Source: Variibacter gotjawalensis (GTDB lineage Bacteria; Pseudomonadota; Alphaproteobacteria; Rhizobiales; Xanthobacteraceae). Taken from it: a stretch of 64,000 nt of DNA. Made by a program: the position numbers and the translations under genes. The stretch covers positions 124,001 to 188,000 of the forward strand of contig NZ_AP014946.1 in the NCBI RefSeq assembly GCF_002355335.1. Reading direction: 5' to 3'. Each line of letters begins with the position of its first letter. The stretch's first letter is position 1. The notes under the pieces were generated by a model that searched no databases, was not told where the DNA came from, and saw only the letters and a list, made by a program, of their open reading frames with translations. Below are positions 27,945 to 36,848 of the stretch, in pieces.

Positions 27945-30347
27945 ATGCCGAAGAGCCGTGACCCGCACGTGTTGCCGATCCTGAGCGATTTGGAGCGCAA
28001 AGTGCTGTGGCTGTCCGCCTGGATGATCCACAATGCGAACCATCTGCGTGAGAGCACCGACGGCCTCAAGGTCGGCGGCCATCAGGCCTCGACTGCGTCG
28101 CTGACGACGATCCTCACGGCGCTCTACTTCCACATCCTCCGTCCCGAGGACCGCGTCGCCGTCAAGCCGCATGCCGGTCCGGCCTTTCATGCGATCCAAT
28201 ATCTGCTCGGCAAGCAGACGCGCGAGCGCATGGAGAATTTCCGCGGCTACAAGGGCGTGCAGAGCTATCCGTCGCGCACGAAGGATGCCGTCGACGTCGA
28301 CTTCTCGACCGGCTCGGTTGGCCTCGGCGTCGGCCAGACGCTCTTCTCTGCGCTCGTGCAGGATTACGTCCACGCACACGAGTGGGACAAGACGCCGCCG
28401 AAAGGCCGCATGATCGCGCTCGCGGGCGACGCCGAGCTCGACGAAGGCAACATCTTCGAAGCGATCCTCGAAGGCTGGAAGCAAGGCGTCCGCAATTGCT
28501 GGTGGGTGATCGACTACAACCGCCAGAGTCTCGACGCCGTCGTGCGCGAGGGCCTCTGGGCGCGCTATGAAGCGCTGTTCCGCGACTTCGGTTGGGACGT
28601 CGTCATCCTCAAATACGGGGTGCTGCTCGAAGAAGCCTTCCAACGCCCGGGCGGCGACGCGCTCCGCACCTGGATCGACACGTGCCCGAACCCGCTCTAC
28701 TCCGTGCTCGTCTTCCAGGGCGGCGCCGCATGGCGCAAGCGCCTCAACGACGACATCGGCGATCAAGGCGATGTCTCGCGCCTGATCGAAAGCTACACGG
28801 ACGATGAACTCGCGCGCCTGATGACGAACCTCGCGGGTCACGATCTGCCGACGCTGATCGATGCGTTCGGCTCGATCGATCATGATCGCCCGGTCTGCGT
28901 CATCGCCTACACGATCAAAGGCTTCGGTCTGCCGCTCGCCGGCCACAAGGACAACCACGCCGGCCTGATGACGCCGACGCAGATGGAAACCTTCCGCAAG
29001 CTGATGAACGTGCGCGAAGGTCACGAGTGGGACATGTTCGAGGGTCTGAAGCTCTCGGAGAACGATCTACAGGCGTTCCTCGACGCCTCGCCGCTGAAGA
29101 CGCGCATCACCAACCACAAGGCTGAGCGCTTCGCGATTCCGGAACACTTCGAGGTGCCGCCGCAGAAGGTGACGTCGACGCAGGCCGGCTTCGGCAATCT
29201 GCTCAACGAAATCGGCAAAAGCGATGCGCCCTACGCGGAGCGTATCGTCACGACATCGCCGGACGTCACTGTCTCGACCAATCTCGGTGCCTGGGTCAAT
29301 CGCCGCGGCTTGTTCGCGCGCGAGAACATGGCGGACACGTTCAAAAAAGAACGCATCCCGTCGACCTACAATTGGGAGTTTTCGCCGAAAGGCCAGCATT
29401 TCGAACTCGGCATCGCCGAGATGAATCTCTTCACGATGCTGTCCGCGCTCGGCCTTTCGCATGCGATCAACGGCCAGCGGCTCTTGCCGGTCGGCACGCT
29501 GTACGATCCTTTCATCCAACGCGGTCTCGATGCACTGAATTACGCGTGTTATCAGGACGCGCGTTTCATCCTGGTCGCAACGCCGTCAGGTCTGACGCTC
29601 GCGCCGGAAGGCGGCGCGCATCAATCGATCAACTCACCGATGATCGGCATGGCGCAAGACGGCCTCGCCTCGTTCGAGCCCGCTTACGTCGACGAACTTG
29701 CGATCATCATGCGCTGGGCCTTCGACTACATTCAGCGCGGCGGCAACCAAGAGCCGTCGGCGAGTTCATGGTTGCATGACGACACCGGCGGTTCGGTGTA
29801 TCTGCGCCTCTCGACGCGCCCGATCGAACAACTGACGCGCACGCTCACCGACGCGGATGAGCAAGCGGTCATCGATGGCGCCTATTGGCTGCGCAAGCCG
29901 GGGCCGAACTGCCAGGTCGTCGTCGCTTACTCGGGCGCGATCGCGCCGGAAGCGATCGAAGCCGTCGGCATGATGGCGGAAGATCGCCGCGACATCGGCC
30001 TCCTCGCCGTCACGTCGTCGGATCGCCTCAATGCTGGATGGACTGCGGCGAGCAAGGCGCGCGAGAAAGGTCTCGTCCACGCGACCTCGCACATCGAACG
30101 CCTGCTCGGCGACCTGCCGCACAACTGCGGCATTGTCACCGTCGTTGACGCACATCCGGCGACTCTGTCGTGGCTCGGCTCCGTGCATGGCCACCGCGTG
30201 CGCCCGCTCGGCATCGAGCATTTCGGTCAGACCGGCACGCTGCAGGATCTTTATCGCCACTATGGCATCGACGCTGCCGCAATCGTCGCAGCTGCCGAAG
30301 CGCTGACGCCCGGCAAGCCGATCCGGCGCTATCTCCAGGCGGTCTAG
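27945..30347 (+). CDS. Thiamine-diphosphate enzyme, homodimeric pyruvate dehydrogenase E1/transketolase-like
   Basis: 800 residues with all three transketolase-superfamily domains in one chain. The ThDP-binding signature starts at GDAELDEGN (161-169) and ends at DYN about 30 residues later. The pyrimidine domain follows (SPKGQHFELGIAEMN, with the activating Glu), then a C-terminal domain (VVAYSGAIAPEA, HATSHIERL). This resembles AceE (homodimeric E1) more than sugar transketolase, but it is about 90 residues shorter than AceE. No E2 or E3 gene is nearby. It may act on a 2-oxo acid on its own or borrow an E2 encoded elsewhere. The divergent Lrp regulator suggests amino-acid-responsive control. 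Substrate uncertain. Confidence 0.8.
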   Translation: MPKSRDPHVLPILSDLERKVLWLSAWMIHNANHLRESTDGLKVGGHQASTASLTTILTALYFHILRPEDRVAVKPHAGPAFHAIQYLLGKQTRERMENFRGYKGVQSYPSRTKDAVDVDFSTGSVGLGVGQTLFSALVQDYVHAHEWDKTPPKGRMIALAGDAELDEGNIFEAILEGWKQGVRNCWWVIDYNRQSLDAVVREGLWARYEALFRDFGWDVVILKYGVLLEEAFQRPGGDALRTWIDTCPNPLYSVLVFQGGAAWRKRLNDDIGDQGDVSRLIESYTDDELARLMTNLAGHDLPTLIDAFGSIDHDRPVCVIAYTIKGFGLPLAGHKDNHAGLMTPTQMETFRKLMNVREGHEWDMFEGLKLSENDLQAFLDASPLKTRITNHKAERFAIPEHFEVPPQKVTSTQAGFGNLLNEIGKSDAPYAERIVTTSPDVTVSTNLGAWVNRRGLFARENMADTFKKERIPSTYNWEFSPKGQHFELGIAEMNLFTMLSALGLSHAINGQRLLPVGTLYDPFIQRGLDALNYACYQDARFILVATPSGLTLAPEGGAHQSINSPMIGMAQDGLASFEPAYVDELAIIMRWAFDYIQRGGNQEPSASSWLHDDTGGSVYLRLSTRPIEQLTRTLTDADEQAVIDGAYWLRKPGPNCQVVVAYSGAIAPEAIEAVGMMAEDRRDIGLLAVTSSDRLNAGWTAASKAREKGLVHATSHIERLLGDLPHNCGIVTVVDAHPATLSWLGSVHGHRVRPLGIEHFGQTGTLQDLYRHYGIDAAAIVAAAEALTPGKPIRRYLQAV

Positions 30348-30389
30348 TCGCTGTTCGTGCTGGCTTTGTGTGAGCAAGGCACCACTTCC

Positions 30390-30412
30390 CCGTCATGGCC
30401 CGCATGAAGCGG
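30390..30412. repeat. Partial copy of the TCATGGCCCGC palindromic repeat
   Basis: The bases CGTCATGGCCCGCATGAAGC match the left arm of the paired repeats at 50518, 53401 and 61885. The hairpin partner is missing or altered, so this is a single decayed unit downstream of the E1-like gene. Confidence 0.5.
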
Positions 30413-30450
30413 ACCTTGTGAGTTCTGGTTGACCGGCATCGACAAACAAA

Positions 30451-30476
30451 AAAAGGGCCTCACCGAAGTGAGGCCC
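30451..30476 (-). terminator. Rho-independent terminator of the DUF1127 gene
   Basis: Perfect nine-base stem GGGCCTCAC / GTGAGGCCC with a four-base loop (30455-30476). On the minus strand it is followed by a run of T (AAAA and more A on the plus strand, 30448-30454). It lies about 60 bases after the DUF1127 stop. Confidence 0.85.
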
Positions 30477-30536
30477 AAGTCTTGGGAGGAAACGAAGTAA
30501 CGAGATAGGCCGCGAAAGGTTGCGGCCGGAAATTCT

Positions 30537-30740
30537 TTAGCGGGCGCCGTCGACGGCAGCCTGCGCCAGAGTCGAGCGCTTGAGACCGAGGCTCGCCAGT
30601 TGCGCTTCCGAAAGGCGGTTCAGCGCGTCATAGCGACGAGCGATCTGTTTACCCTCGCGGATGCCGGCGAACAGCGCCGACAGATAGCCGCCGAGCGAAC
30701 CATTCGTGGAGCGCAGGAAAGCAAAAGTCGCGGTAGTCAT
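30537..30740 (-). CDS. DUF1127 (YjiS-like) small protein
   Basis: 67 residues. The C-terminal half IARRYDALNRLSEAQLASLG matches the DUF1127 helix pair (RRYxxLxxLsDxqLaDLGL). GGAG is placed five bases before the ATG, and a strong terminator follows, so this is an independent short transcript. Small DUF1127 proteins in alphaproteobacteria are linked to RNA turnover and phosphate/carbon metabolism through their Arg-rich region; the exact role here is unknown. Confidence 0.85.
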   Translation of the reverse strand: MTTATFAFLRSTNGSLGGYLSALFAGIREGKQIARRYDALNRLSEAQLASLGLKRSTLAQAAVDGAR

Positions 30741-30893
30741 CTCAACTCCGATAGGTCAGCGTCGTTGACCCTTATATACCGTGGAATACCAAGAATGAGA
30801 TCAGGGCTTTACCGCAACGCAGCGATTACGCTTCTGCATAGCGGGAAAACCCGCTAAGCGCGGCTCCGGCATCCGGGCCGAGGCCTAACCGCC

Positions 30894-31877
30894 TCAGAGT
30901 GCTTGGATTTCTGCCTTGAGCGCGTCCGCGATCACGATGCCGTCACGCCGCGCCTTATCACGCAGCGCATAACGGCGCACGCCCGGCAGTCTCGCGCCGT
31001 CCTGCGCTTCGAGCATTCCGGCGAGCACCGCGAACCGCGCCGCGCTCCCGAATGCGCGCGGGTCGACCGCGATGATCAACTGGCCGGTGCCGGGCGGCGG
31101 ACCGTCGGAATCCAGGAACGACGAGGCTTCGGCGGCAAACTGCGCCCCGGTGAGACCAGCCGCGAGCAGCTCAACCATCAGCGCCAGCGTCGCGCCTTTG
31201 GCCCCGCCGAGCGGCGCCATCGTGCCTTTCAGCGCGGCTTCCGGGTCGGTCGTAGGCTTACCGTCTGCATCGAGCGCCCAGTCTTCCGGGATTTTCTCGC
31301 CGCGTTGTTTGGCGGCCAGGATGCCGCCGCGCGCGACTTTCGACAGAGATAAATCGATAACGATCGGCGCCCGCCCCTCAAGCGGACAACCGAACGCAAT
31401 TGGATTGGTGCCGAAAATGCCGACCGATCCACCGGCCGGCGCGATAGCGGACGGCGTATTGGCGAAGACGAGCGACACGAGCCCCTCGCCAGCCAGCTTC
31501 TCGACGACATGCCCCGCGACGCCGCAGTGATGTGACCGCTTGATCGCCGCCGCCGCGATGCCTTGGCTCTTTGTCACCTCCGGCAGCATCTCGGTTGCGA
31601 GATCGAGCGCCGGAAACGCAAAGCCATGCGCGGCATCGACCGCAATCAATCCCGGACGCGGAAGCGCAGCCGACGGCGCCGCATTGCCGTCGACTTTCCC
31701 GACTTTCGCTTGCTTGGCGTAGCTCGGCACGCGCGAGAAACCGTGCCCCTTCTGCCCATCCGCTTCCGCCGCGACGAGCGCCCGCGCGACGCTGCGCGCA
31801 TTGTCCTCGCGCGTTGCGCATCGGCGCAACGCAGAGGCAATCAGGTCTTCGGCGTCGGCGAGCGAGAGGGTCGGCAC
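30894..31877 (-). CDS. Ldh-family (malate/lactate/sulfolactate) dehydrogenase
   Basis: 327 residues of the NAD(P)-dependent Ldh2/DlgD family, which is distinct from Rossmann LDHs. Typical segments are KRSHHCGVAGHVVEKLA (catalytic His) and GTNPIAFGCPL. Family members include ureidoglycolate, malate and (R)-sulfolactate dehydrogenase (ComC). It begins with GTG directly after the TAA stop of the large UxaA-type subunit, so it is the third gene of a three-gene minus-strand operon. Next to a SuyAB-like lyase, ComC is an attractive assignment: ComC interconverts sulfopyruvate and (R)-sulfolactate. Sequence alone does not exclude a sugar-acid or malate dehydrogenase. Confidence 0.82.
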   Translation of the reverse strand: MPTLSLADAEDLIASALRRCATREDNARSVARALVAAEADGQKGHGFSRVPSYAKQAKVGKVDGNAAPSAALPRPGLIAVDAAHGFAFPALDLATEMLPEVTKSQGIAAAAIKRSHHCGVAGHVVEKLAGEGLVSLVFANTPSAIAPAGGSVGIFGTNPIAFGCPLEGRAPIVIDLSLSKVARGGILAAKQRGEKIPEDWALDADGKPTTDPEAALKGTMAPLGGAKGATLALMVELLAAGLTGAQFAAEASSFLDSDGPPPGTGQLIIAVDPRAFGSAARFAVLAGMLEAQDGARLPGVRRYALRDKARRDGIVIADALKAEIQAL

Positions 31878-33161
31878 TTACGCGCTGCGGTAGAGCTTCG
31901 TCAGCGAGAACTCGCGATGACCCAGCGCTTCGGCAGCTGTGAAGCGGCCATTCGCAGTGCGCACGATCGTCTCGATCAGCTGATCGCCGGCTTCCGGGAT
32001 CGTCGCGGTGCGCTTGAGCACACCCGACACGTCGACGTCGATGTGTTCCGGCATGGTGCGCATCGTCTTCGGGTTGCCGGAGATTTTGATCACCGGGACG
32101 ATCGGGTTGCCGATGACGTTGCCTTGGCCGGTCGGGAACGTGTGAATCACGTAGCCGCCCGCAGCCATCAGCGTTACGCATTCGGCCGCTGCCGACGACG
32201 TATCCATGTAGTAGAGGCCCGGGCCCTTCGCGGGCTCTTCGGCCGGCTCGAGGATGTCGATGTAGCGGCACTCGCGGCCGATCTTCTCGAGATTGCCGAG
32301 TGCTTTTTCTTCGATCGTCGTCAGGCCACCCGCGATGTTGCCCTTTGTCGGCTGCGAGTCCGAAAGATCGTTTGTCTTGTGCGCCTCGATGACGTCGTCC
32401 TGATACGACTTCCACATCTTGTACCAGCGTTCGCCGATTTCCTTCGTCGCCGCACGCTCTTTGCACAGATGCTCTGCGCCGGTGATTTCCGACGTCTCGC
32501 CGAACACGCCGTAAATGCCGCGCGGGATCAGCTTGTCGTACATATTGCCGACGGTCGGGCAGGACGACAGTCCCGTCGTCGTGTCGCTCTCGCCGCATTT
32601 CGTCGAGACCCAAAGGTCCGTCACCGGGCACTTCTCGCGCGGCAGTTCGGTCGCCCACTGGATGAACTCTTTCGCGACATAGCTTGCCTTCGCGATCGTC
32701 GCGATGTCGCCGTGACCTTCGATGCCGAAGCCGACGACCGGCTTGCCGGTCTTCGCGATGCCGTCGACGACCACCTTCGTCCACTGATCCTCGATGCCGA
32801 TGACGACGACAGCCGCAACGTTCGGATTGCAGCCGGTGCCGATCAGCGTGCGGAAGTGGAGATCGAGGTCAGCGCCGAACTGCAGGCGGCCGTAAGCGTG
32901 CGGGATCGCGAGCGTTCCCTTCACGGCGTTGGCGACGGCTTCGCACGCTGCGTTCGACAGATCGTCGAGCGGCAGAATGATGACGTGATTGCGCACGCCG
33001 ACGCGGCCGTTCTCACGGCGCCAGCCCATGAAGCTGTCGAGTGCTTTACCCTTCGGGCGCTTGACCGTCGGAGTCTTGAAACCCTCTGCATCGATCTTGC
33101 GACCTTTTACGCTTTTGAGCTTGCCTTGGACGAGATCGAAATTCGCGACCATCAACGACAT
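31878..33161 (-). CDS. suyB: UxaA-family lyase large subunit, sulfolactate sulfo-lyase SuyB-like
   Basis: 427 residues corresponding to the large (C-terminal) domain of altronate/galactarate dehydratases, without the small SAF domain, which is a separate gene 10 bases upstream. Conserved parts are [18 protein letters not shown] at the start, [11 protein letters not shown] with a likely Fe-S or metal Cys, [38 protein letters not shown] and the C-terminal [17 protein letters not shown] split two-subunit form with sizes of about 95 and 427 residues fits (R)-sulfolactate sulfo-lyase SuyAB, which cleaves sulfolactate to pyruvate and sulfite. The overall pattern recalls SuyB more than UxaA. A split sugar-acid dehydratase is the main alternative. 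Confidence 0.65.
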   Translation of the reverse strand: MSLMVANFDLVQGKLKSVKGRKIDAEGFKTPTVKRPKGKALDSFMGWRRENGRVGVRNHVIILPLDDLSNAACEAVANAVKGTLAIPHAYGRLQFGADLDLHFRTLIGTGCNPNVAAVVVIGIEDQWTKVVVDGIAKTGKPVVGFGIEGHGDIATIAKASYVAKEFIQWATELPREKCPVTDLWVSTKCGESDTTTGLSSCPTVGNMYDKLIPRGIYGVFGETSEITGAEHLCKERAATKEIGERWYKMWKSYQDDVIEAHKTNDLSDSQPTKGNIAGGLTTIEEKALGNLEKIGRECRYIDILEPAEEPAKGPGLYYMDTSSAAAECVTLMAAGGYVIHTFPTGQGNVIGNPIVPVIKISGNPKTMRTMPEHIDVDVSGVLKRTATIPEAGDQLIETIVRTANGRFTAAEALGHREFSLTKLYRSA

Positions 33162-33171
33162 TTCGTTTCTC

Positions 33172-33459
33172 CTACCAGCGCTTCGTTTTGATGTTGTGGA
33201 CGTGAGCGTGTTCGCCCTTGGCGATGTCCGCCTTCGCCAGGCCGATGTCCTGGCCGTATTTCCAGATCGTATCGCCCTTCTTGATGTCGACGAGCGCGAC
33301 CTTATGGCCGATCGGAATGTCGTGCTTCGCGGTGACGCGGAAGTCCGAATTGTCGTGCGTAATGACGCCGAGCATGTCGGTTCCGGCCTTCAAGCCCTCG
33401 ACAACGACGACCGCAACCGTATCCTTCTTTTCATGCGCCAGAATATGCGGGGCACTCAT
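33172..33459 (-). CDS. suyA: UxaA-family lyase small subunit (SAF domain), SuyA-like
   Basis: 95 residues forming a lone SAF domain: [27 protein letters not shown]-type content with the [11 protein letters not shown] core, then [12 protein letters not shown]. In single-chain altronate dehydratase this domain is fused at the N-terminus; here it is separate, as in SuyA of sulfolactate sulfo-lyase. First gene of the operon suyA-suyB-Ldh. Good GGAGG-type sequence precedes the ATG (CTTCCTCC on the plus strand at 33463-33470). It faces the GntR gene across an 84-base gap with a palindromic operator candidate. Confidence 0.65.
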   Translation of the reverse strand: MSAPHILAHEKKDTVAVVVVEGLKAGTDMLGVITHDNSDFRVTAKHDIPIGHKVALVDIKKGDTIWKYGQDIGLAKADIAKGEHAHVHNIKTKRW

Positions 33460-33494
33460 GCTTCCTCCGGAAGTTTAGCCAGCCTGTTTTTGTA

Positions 33495-33508
33495 GTCTTG
33501 TATAAGAC
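33495..33508. promoter_or_regulatory. Candidate GntR operator
   Basis: GTCTTGTATAAGAC: five-base inverted arms GTCTT and AAGAC around GTAT, in the gap between the divergent suyA-like and GntR genes. Position and symmetry fit a HutC-subfamily GntR dimer that controls both directions. The site also overlaps a TATAAG stretch that could be a -10 element. Confidence 0.55.
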
Positions 33509-33543
33509 ATAAGACCTGATAGGCTGTCAAACGGAACGACCGC

Positions 33544-34284
33544 ATGACACTCACCCGCACTGAAAAAGAGCGAAGCGTCGGCTTTCATCCGCTTTACAGG
33601 CAGGTGAAGGAGCGGCTTGTCAGTCGCATCGCGACCGGCGCGTGGCAGCCCGGCCAAATCATCCCGAGCGAGTTTCAGATCGCCGACGAACTCGGCGTCA
33701 GTCAAGGCACCGTGCGCAAAGCGCTCGACGAAATGACGGCGGATCGCTTGCTCGTGCGCCGTCAGGGCCGCGGCACTTTCGTCGCCGCGCATGACGAAGC
33801 GCGCATTCTGTTCCAGTTCTTCAAGCTCACGCGCGACGACGGCGGCCGCGAATTTCCCGACAGCGAAATCGTCGCGGTCGAGCAAACCAAAGCAACGGAC
33901 GAGATGAGCGAGAAACTCGCGATCGCGACGGCGGACGACGTGATCGTCGTGAAGCGCGTGCGTTCGCTGAGCGGCGAGAAAGCCGTGTCGGAACGGATCG
34001 TCATCCCGGCGGCGCGCTTTCCGGAGTTGGACACGGCCGAGCCGGTGCCCAACAATCTCTACGGTCTTTATGCCGAGCGATACGGCGTCACCATCGCACA
34101 AGCGACCGAAACCCTGAAGGCGATTGCGTGTCCGCCGGACGACGCCGCCTTGCTCGGCATCAAGAGCGGAACACCGGTGCTCGCCATCGACCGGACCGGC
34201 ATCGATCTATCGGGGCGCCCCGTCGAATGGCGCTTCTCGCTGTGCCGCACGGATAAGTTCCACTACTTGTCCGACCTGAAATAG
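33544..34284 (+). CDS. GntR-family regulator, HutC subfamily (UTRA domain)
   Basis: 246 residues. The N-terminal winged HTH reads IPSEFQIADELGVSQGTVRKALDEM, followed by VRRQGRGTFVA. The C-terminal UTRA effector domain spans about 95-240 (for example SERIVIPAARFPEL and WRFSLCRTDKFHY). It is divergent from the suyA-like operon and upstream of a Bug binding protein, so it probably represses both until the substrate or a metabolite binds. HutC-type regulators often sense small organic acids or sugar phosphates. Confidence 0.92.
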   Translation: MTLTRTEKERSVGFHPLYRQVKERLVSRIATGAWQPGQIIPSEFQIADELGVSQGTVRKALDEMTADRLLVRRQGRGTFVAAHDEARILFQFFKLTRDDGGREFPDSEIVAVEQTKATDEMSEKLAIATADDVIVVKRVRSLSGEKAVSERIVIPAARFPELDTAEPVPNNLYGLYAERYGVTIAQATETLKAIACPPDDAALLGIKSGTPVLAIDRTGIDLSGRPVEWRFSLCRTDKFHYLSDLK

Positions 34285-34321
34285 AACAACCGCATCGACT
34301 TTCGTGTTTGCGCGGACTTGA

Positions 34322-34386
34322 CCCGAGACTCCTTCTCGGGATTTGCTTCGCGCCCTGCGGTTCCGATAACAAAAACACGCCGCAGG
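34322..34386 (+). promoter_or_regulatory. Inverted repeats in the leader of the first Bug gene
   Basis: Two nested structures lie just upstream of the GGAGAGGAA ribosome site. One is the hairpin CCCGAGA/TCTCGGG (34322-34340, five-base loop). The other is the pair CCTGCGG (34354-34360) / CCGCAGG (34380-34386). They could attenuate or modulate expression between gntR and the Bug gene, or simply be repeat debris. Confidence 0.35.
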
Positions 34387-34403
34387 TCTCGGAGAGGAAA
34401 CGA

Positions 34404-35372
34404 ATGTTCGCTCGAGTTGCTCTTGCCTTCGCGTTGGCTGTCGCTGCCGGCTCCGCATCGGCGCAAAATTATCCCGATCGCCCGATCACGCTCATCGTCC
34501 CATATGCGGCTGGCGGCCCATCAGACAGCATCGCGCGCCTCATCGGGCAATCGATGACGACGACGCTCGGTCAAACAGTCGTGATCGAAAACGTCTCGGG
34601 CGCCGGCGGAACCGCGGGTGCTGCCCGCGTCGCACGCGCACAAAACGATGGCTACACGCTGCTCATCCATCACGTCGCATTGTCGGCCGGCGCTTCTCTC
34701 TACAAGTCGCTGACCTACGACACCGTGAACGATTTCGCGCCGATCGGCCTCGTCAATTACGGGCCGTATGTTCTCTCGGCGAAGAAGACGCTACCGCCAA
34801 AGGACATTGCGGAGTTCCTCGCGCTGGTGAAGACGGACGGCCGCAACATCAGCTTCGGCACCGCCGGCAACGGCTCGGGCTCGCATCTCTGCAACATCTT
34901 TCTCGAGCAGGCGCTCGGCACCAAGGTCAATCAGGTGCCGTATCGTGGCACGGGCCCGGCGATGAACGATCTCGTCGCGGGTCAGCTCGATGTGCTATGC
35001 GACCAGACGACGAATTCGATCCCGCATCTGCAGAGCGGCAACATCAAAGGTTATGCGGTGACGTCGCTGGCACGTTCGCCGCAACTTCCGAACACGCCGA
35101 CTGTTGATGAGTCCGGCATCAAAGGCTTCGAAGTGACTGTGTGGCACGCGCTTTACGCGCCGAAGGGCACCGCGCAGCCGATCATCGAGAAACTCAATGC
35201 GGCGCTCGAAGTCGCGCTGAAGGACGAGAAGGTGCTCAAGACCTTCGAGGATCTCGGCACTGCACTGTTCCCGGCCGGCAAACGCGGGCCTACCGACTTG
35301 CAGCGTCACCTTGAGGCCGAAGTCGCCAAGTGGCGCAAGGTTCTCGCCGACGCCGGCGTTCCGCCGCAGTAA
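34404..35372 (+). CDS. Tripartite tricarboxylate transporter binding protein (Bug/TctC), first copy
   Basis: 322 residues from the ATG at 34404, with GGAGAGGAA before it. Sec signal MFARVALAFALAVAAGSASAQ. The mature protein starts NYPDRPITLIVPYAAGGPSD, the invariant Bug opening, in which the P-x-AAGG-x-D loop contacts the ligand carboxylate. The family binds periplasmic carboxylates such as citrate, glutamate or aromatic acids. No TctA/TctB membrane genes are in the window. Its place after gntR and opposite the SuyAB-like operon suggests sulfolactate or another hydroxy acid as ligand. It ends immediately next to the stop of the convergent amidase. Confidence 0.92.
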   Translation: MFARVALAFALAVAAGSASAQNYPDRPITLIVPYAAGGPSDSIARLIGQSMTTTLGQTVVIENVSGAGGTAGAARVARAQNDGYTLLIHHVALSAGASLYKSLTYDTVNDFAPIGLVNYGPYVLSAKKTLPPKDIAEFLALVKTDGRNISFGTAGNGSGSHLCNIFLEQALGTKVNQVPYRGTGPAMNDLVAGQLDVLCDQTTNSIPHLQSGNIKGYAVTSLARSPQLPNTPTVDESGIKGFEVTVWHALYAPKGTAQPIIEKLNAALEVALKDEKVLKTFEDLGTALFPAGKRGPTDLQRHLEAEVAKWRKVLADAGVPPQ

Positions 35373-36827
35373 TCAATCGTAGCCGGTCGGCGCGACGAAA
35401 TCCTGATACTCGCGTTCGAGCATCTGCGCGAACGCGATCGTCGTGCGGTCGCTGAACTGCGGACCGACAATCTGCACGCCGACCGGCAAGCCTTCCTTGG
35501 TGAAGCCGATCGGCGCGACCGTGCCGGGCAGATAGGTCACGCATGAATAACCGGCCCAGAAGAGCTGATCCGTCGTCGGCACCTGCTTGCCGTTGACCTC
35601 GATCGTGCGATCGAAGCGCTCGCCCACGTGATCGTGCGGGCATGCGGCGGAGGCCGCGGCCGGGCACAGCAACACGTCGTAGTCCTCGAAGAACTCCGCC
35701 CACTTCAGCCGCATCTTGTGGCGCTGCTCGTTGACGCCGAGCCACAGGCGATGCGGCATCACGTTAGCGCGCGACATCTGCGCGAGATAACTCTGATCGC
35801 TCGCGGGCGCCTCGTGCGCGATGCGTTCGCTGCGGGCAAGCACTTCGGGCGCCATCCGGCCCGACGTCGCCGATCGCAACAGCGCGACGTAAACTTCATG
35901 AAGCTTGCGCGTATCAATGTCCGGCCGCGCCTTCATGTCGACTTTGACGCGTTTCTTACCGAGAAAATCCGCCAGTTCCTGAATGCGATCCTTCACGCCG
36001 CTGTCGACCGTCGACATCTTGTCGTCGAGCATGACGGCAATCTTGAAGTCACGCAGCTGCTTCTGCTTTGGCGCCTTCAGCGCGAGCTTGTATCCGGCTG
36101 CCTCGATCGCATCCGGCCCCGCCATCGCGTCGAGCGCGATCGCGAGATCGTCCGCACTGCGCGCAAGCGGCCCGATCACCGAAATGTCGCCTTGCGAGAC
36201 GACGCCCGGAGGCGCATGGCCGCGCGACGGCAGCAGATTCCACGTCGGCTTGTGTCCGTAGACGCCGCAATAATGCGCGGGGTTTCGGATCGACGCGCCG
36301 ATGTCGCTACCCGCTTCGATGCCCGTGAATCCGGCCGCGAGCGCTGCCGCCGAGCCGCCCGACGAACCGCCGGGCGAGAGCCGCACGTCCCACGGATTAT
36401 TCGTGATGCCGTAGATGTCGTTGTAGCTCTGCCAGTCCGCGAGCATCAGCGGCACGTTGGTCTTGCCGAAAACGACGACACCCGCATTCTGCATGCGATC
36501 GACCGACAGTGCGTTCTTCGTCGCGATGTTGTCCTTCCAGTCCGGATTGCCCCACGTCGTCGGCAATCCCGTGATGTCGTAGGATTCCTTGAACGTCATC
36601 GGAACGCCGTGCAGCGGCCCCCAAACCTCGCCTTTCGCCAGCGCTTTGTCGGCGAGGCGCGCGCGGCGGCGCGCCGACGGAATATCCATCGCGATAACGG
36701 CGTTGATCTTCGGATTGTGGCGCTCGATGCGGTCCAGATAGTGATTGAGGAGTTCGAGACTGCTGATCTTCTTGCGGCGAATAAGCCCGGCCAATTTCTT
36801 GGCGGAGAGAAATGCAACGTCTGACAT
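35373..36827 (-). CDS. Amidase signature family enzyme (first)
   Basis: 484 residues. The Ser-cisSer-Lys triad is visible: Lys in TFKESYD, the glycine/serine loop GGSSGGSAAAL, and the nucleophile in SDIGASIRNP. The N-terminal AFLSAKKLAGLIRRKKISS is the usual first helix pair. The family hydrolyses amides to acid and ammonia, and specificity cannot be inferred. It is 21 bases downstream of the nitroreductase gene on the same strand, so the two are probably co-transcribed. No signal peptide, so cytoplasmic. Confidence 0.9.
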   Translation of the reverse strand: MSDVAFLSAKKLAGLIRRKKISSLELLNHYLDRIERHNPKINAVIAMDIPSARRRARLADKALAKGEVWGPLHGVPMTFKESYDITGLPTTWGNPDWKDNIATKNALSVDRMQNAGVVVFGKTNVPLMLADWQSYNDIYGITNNPWDVRLSPGGSSGGSAAALAAGFTGIEAGSDIGASIRNPAHYCGVYGHKPTWNLLPSRGHAPPGVVSQGDISVIGPLARSADDLAIALDAMAGPDAIEAAGYKLALKAPKQKQLRDFKIAVMLDDKMSTVDSGVKDRIQELADFLGKKRVKVDMKARPDIDTRKLHEVYVALLRSATSGRMAPEVLARSERIAHEAPASDQSYLAQMSRANVMPHRLWLGVNEQRHKMRLKWAEFFEDYDVLLCPAAASAACPHDHVGERFDRTIEVNGKQVPTTDQLFWAGYSCVTYLPGTVAPIGFTKEGLPVGVQIVGPQFSDRTTIAFAQMLEREYQDFVAPTGYD

Positions 36828-36848
36828 GGAAGTCCTCTTCTTATTCCC

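Noticed and set aside
31563-33191. 542-codon plus-strand open frame
   Set aside because: Shadow of the large UxaA-type subunit and the Ldh gene. The operon on the minus strand has correct spacing and family motifs.
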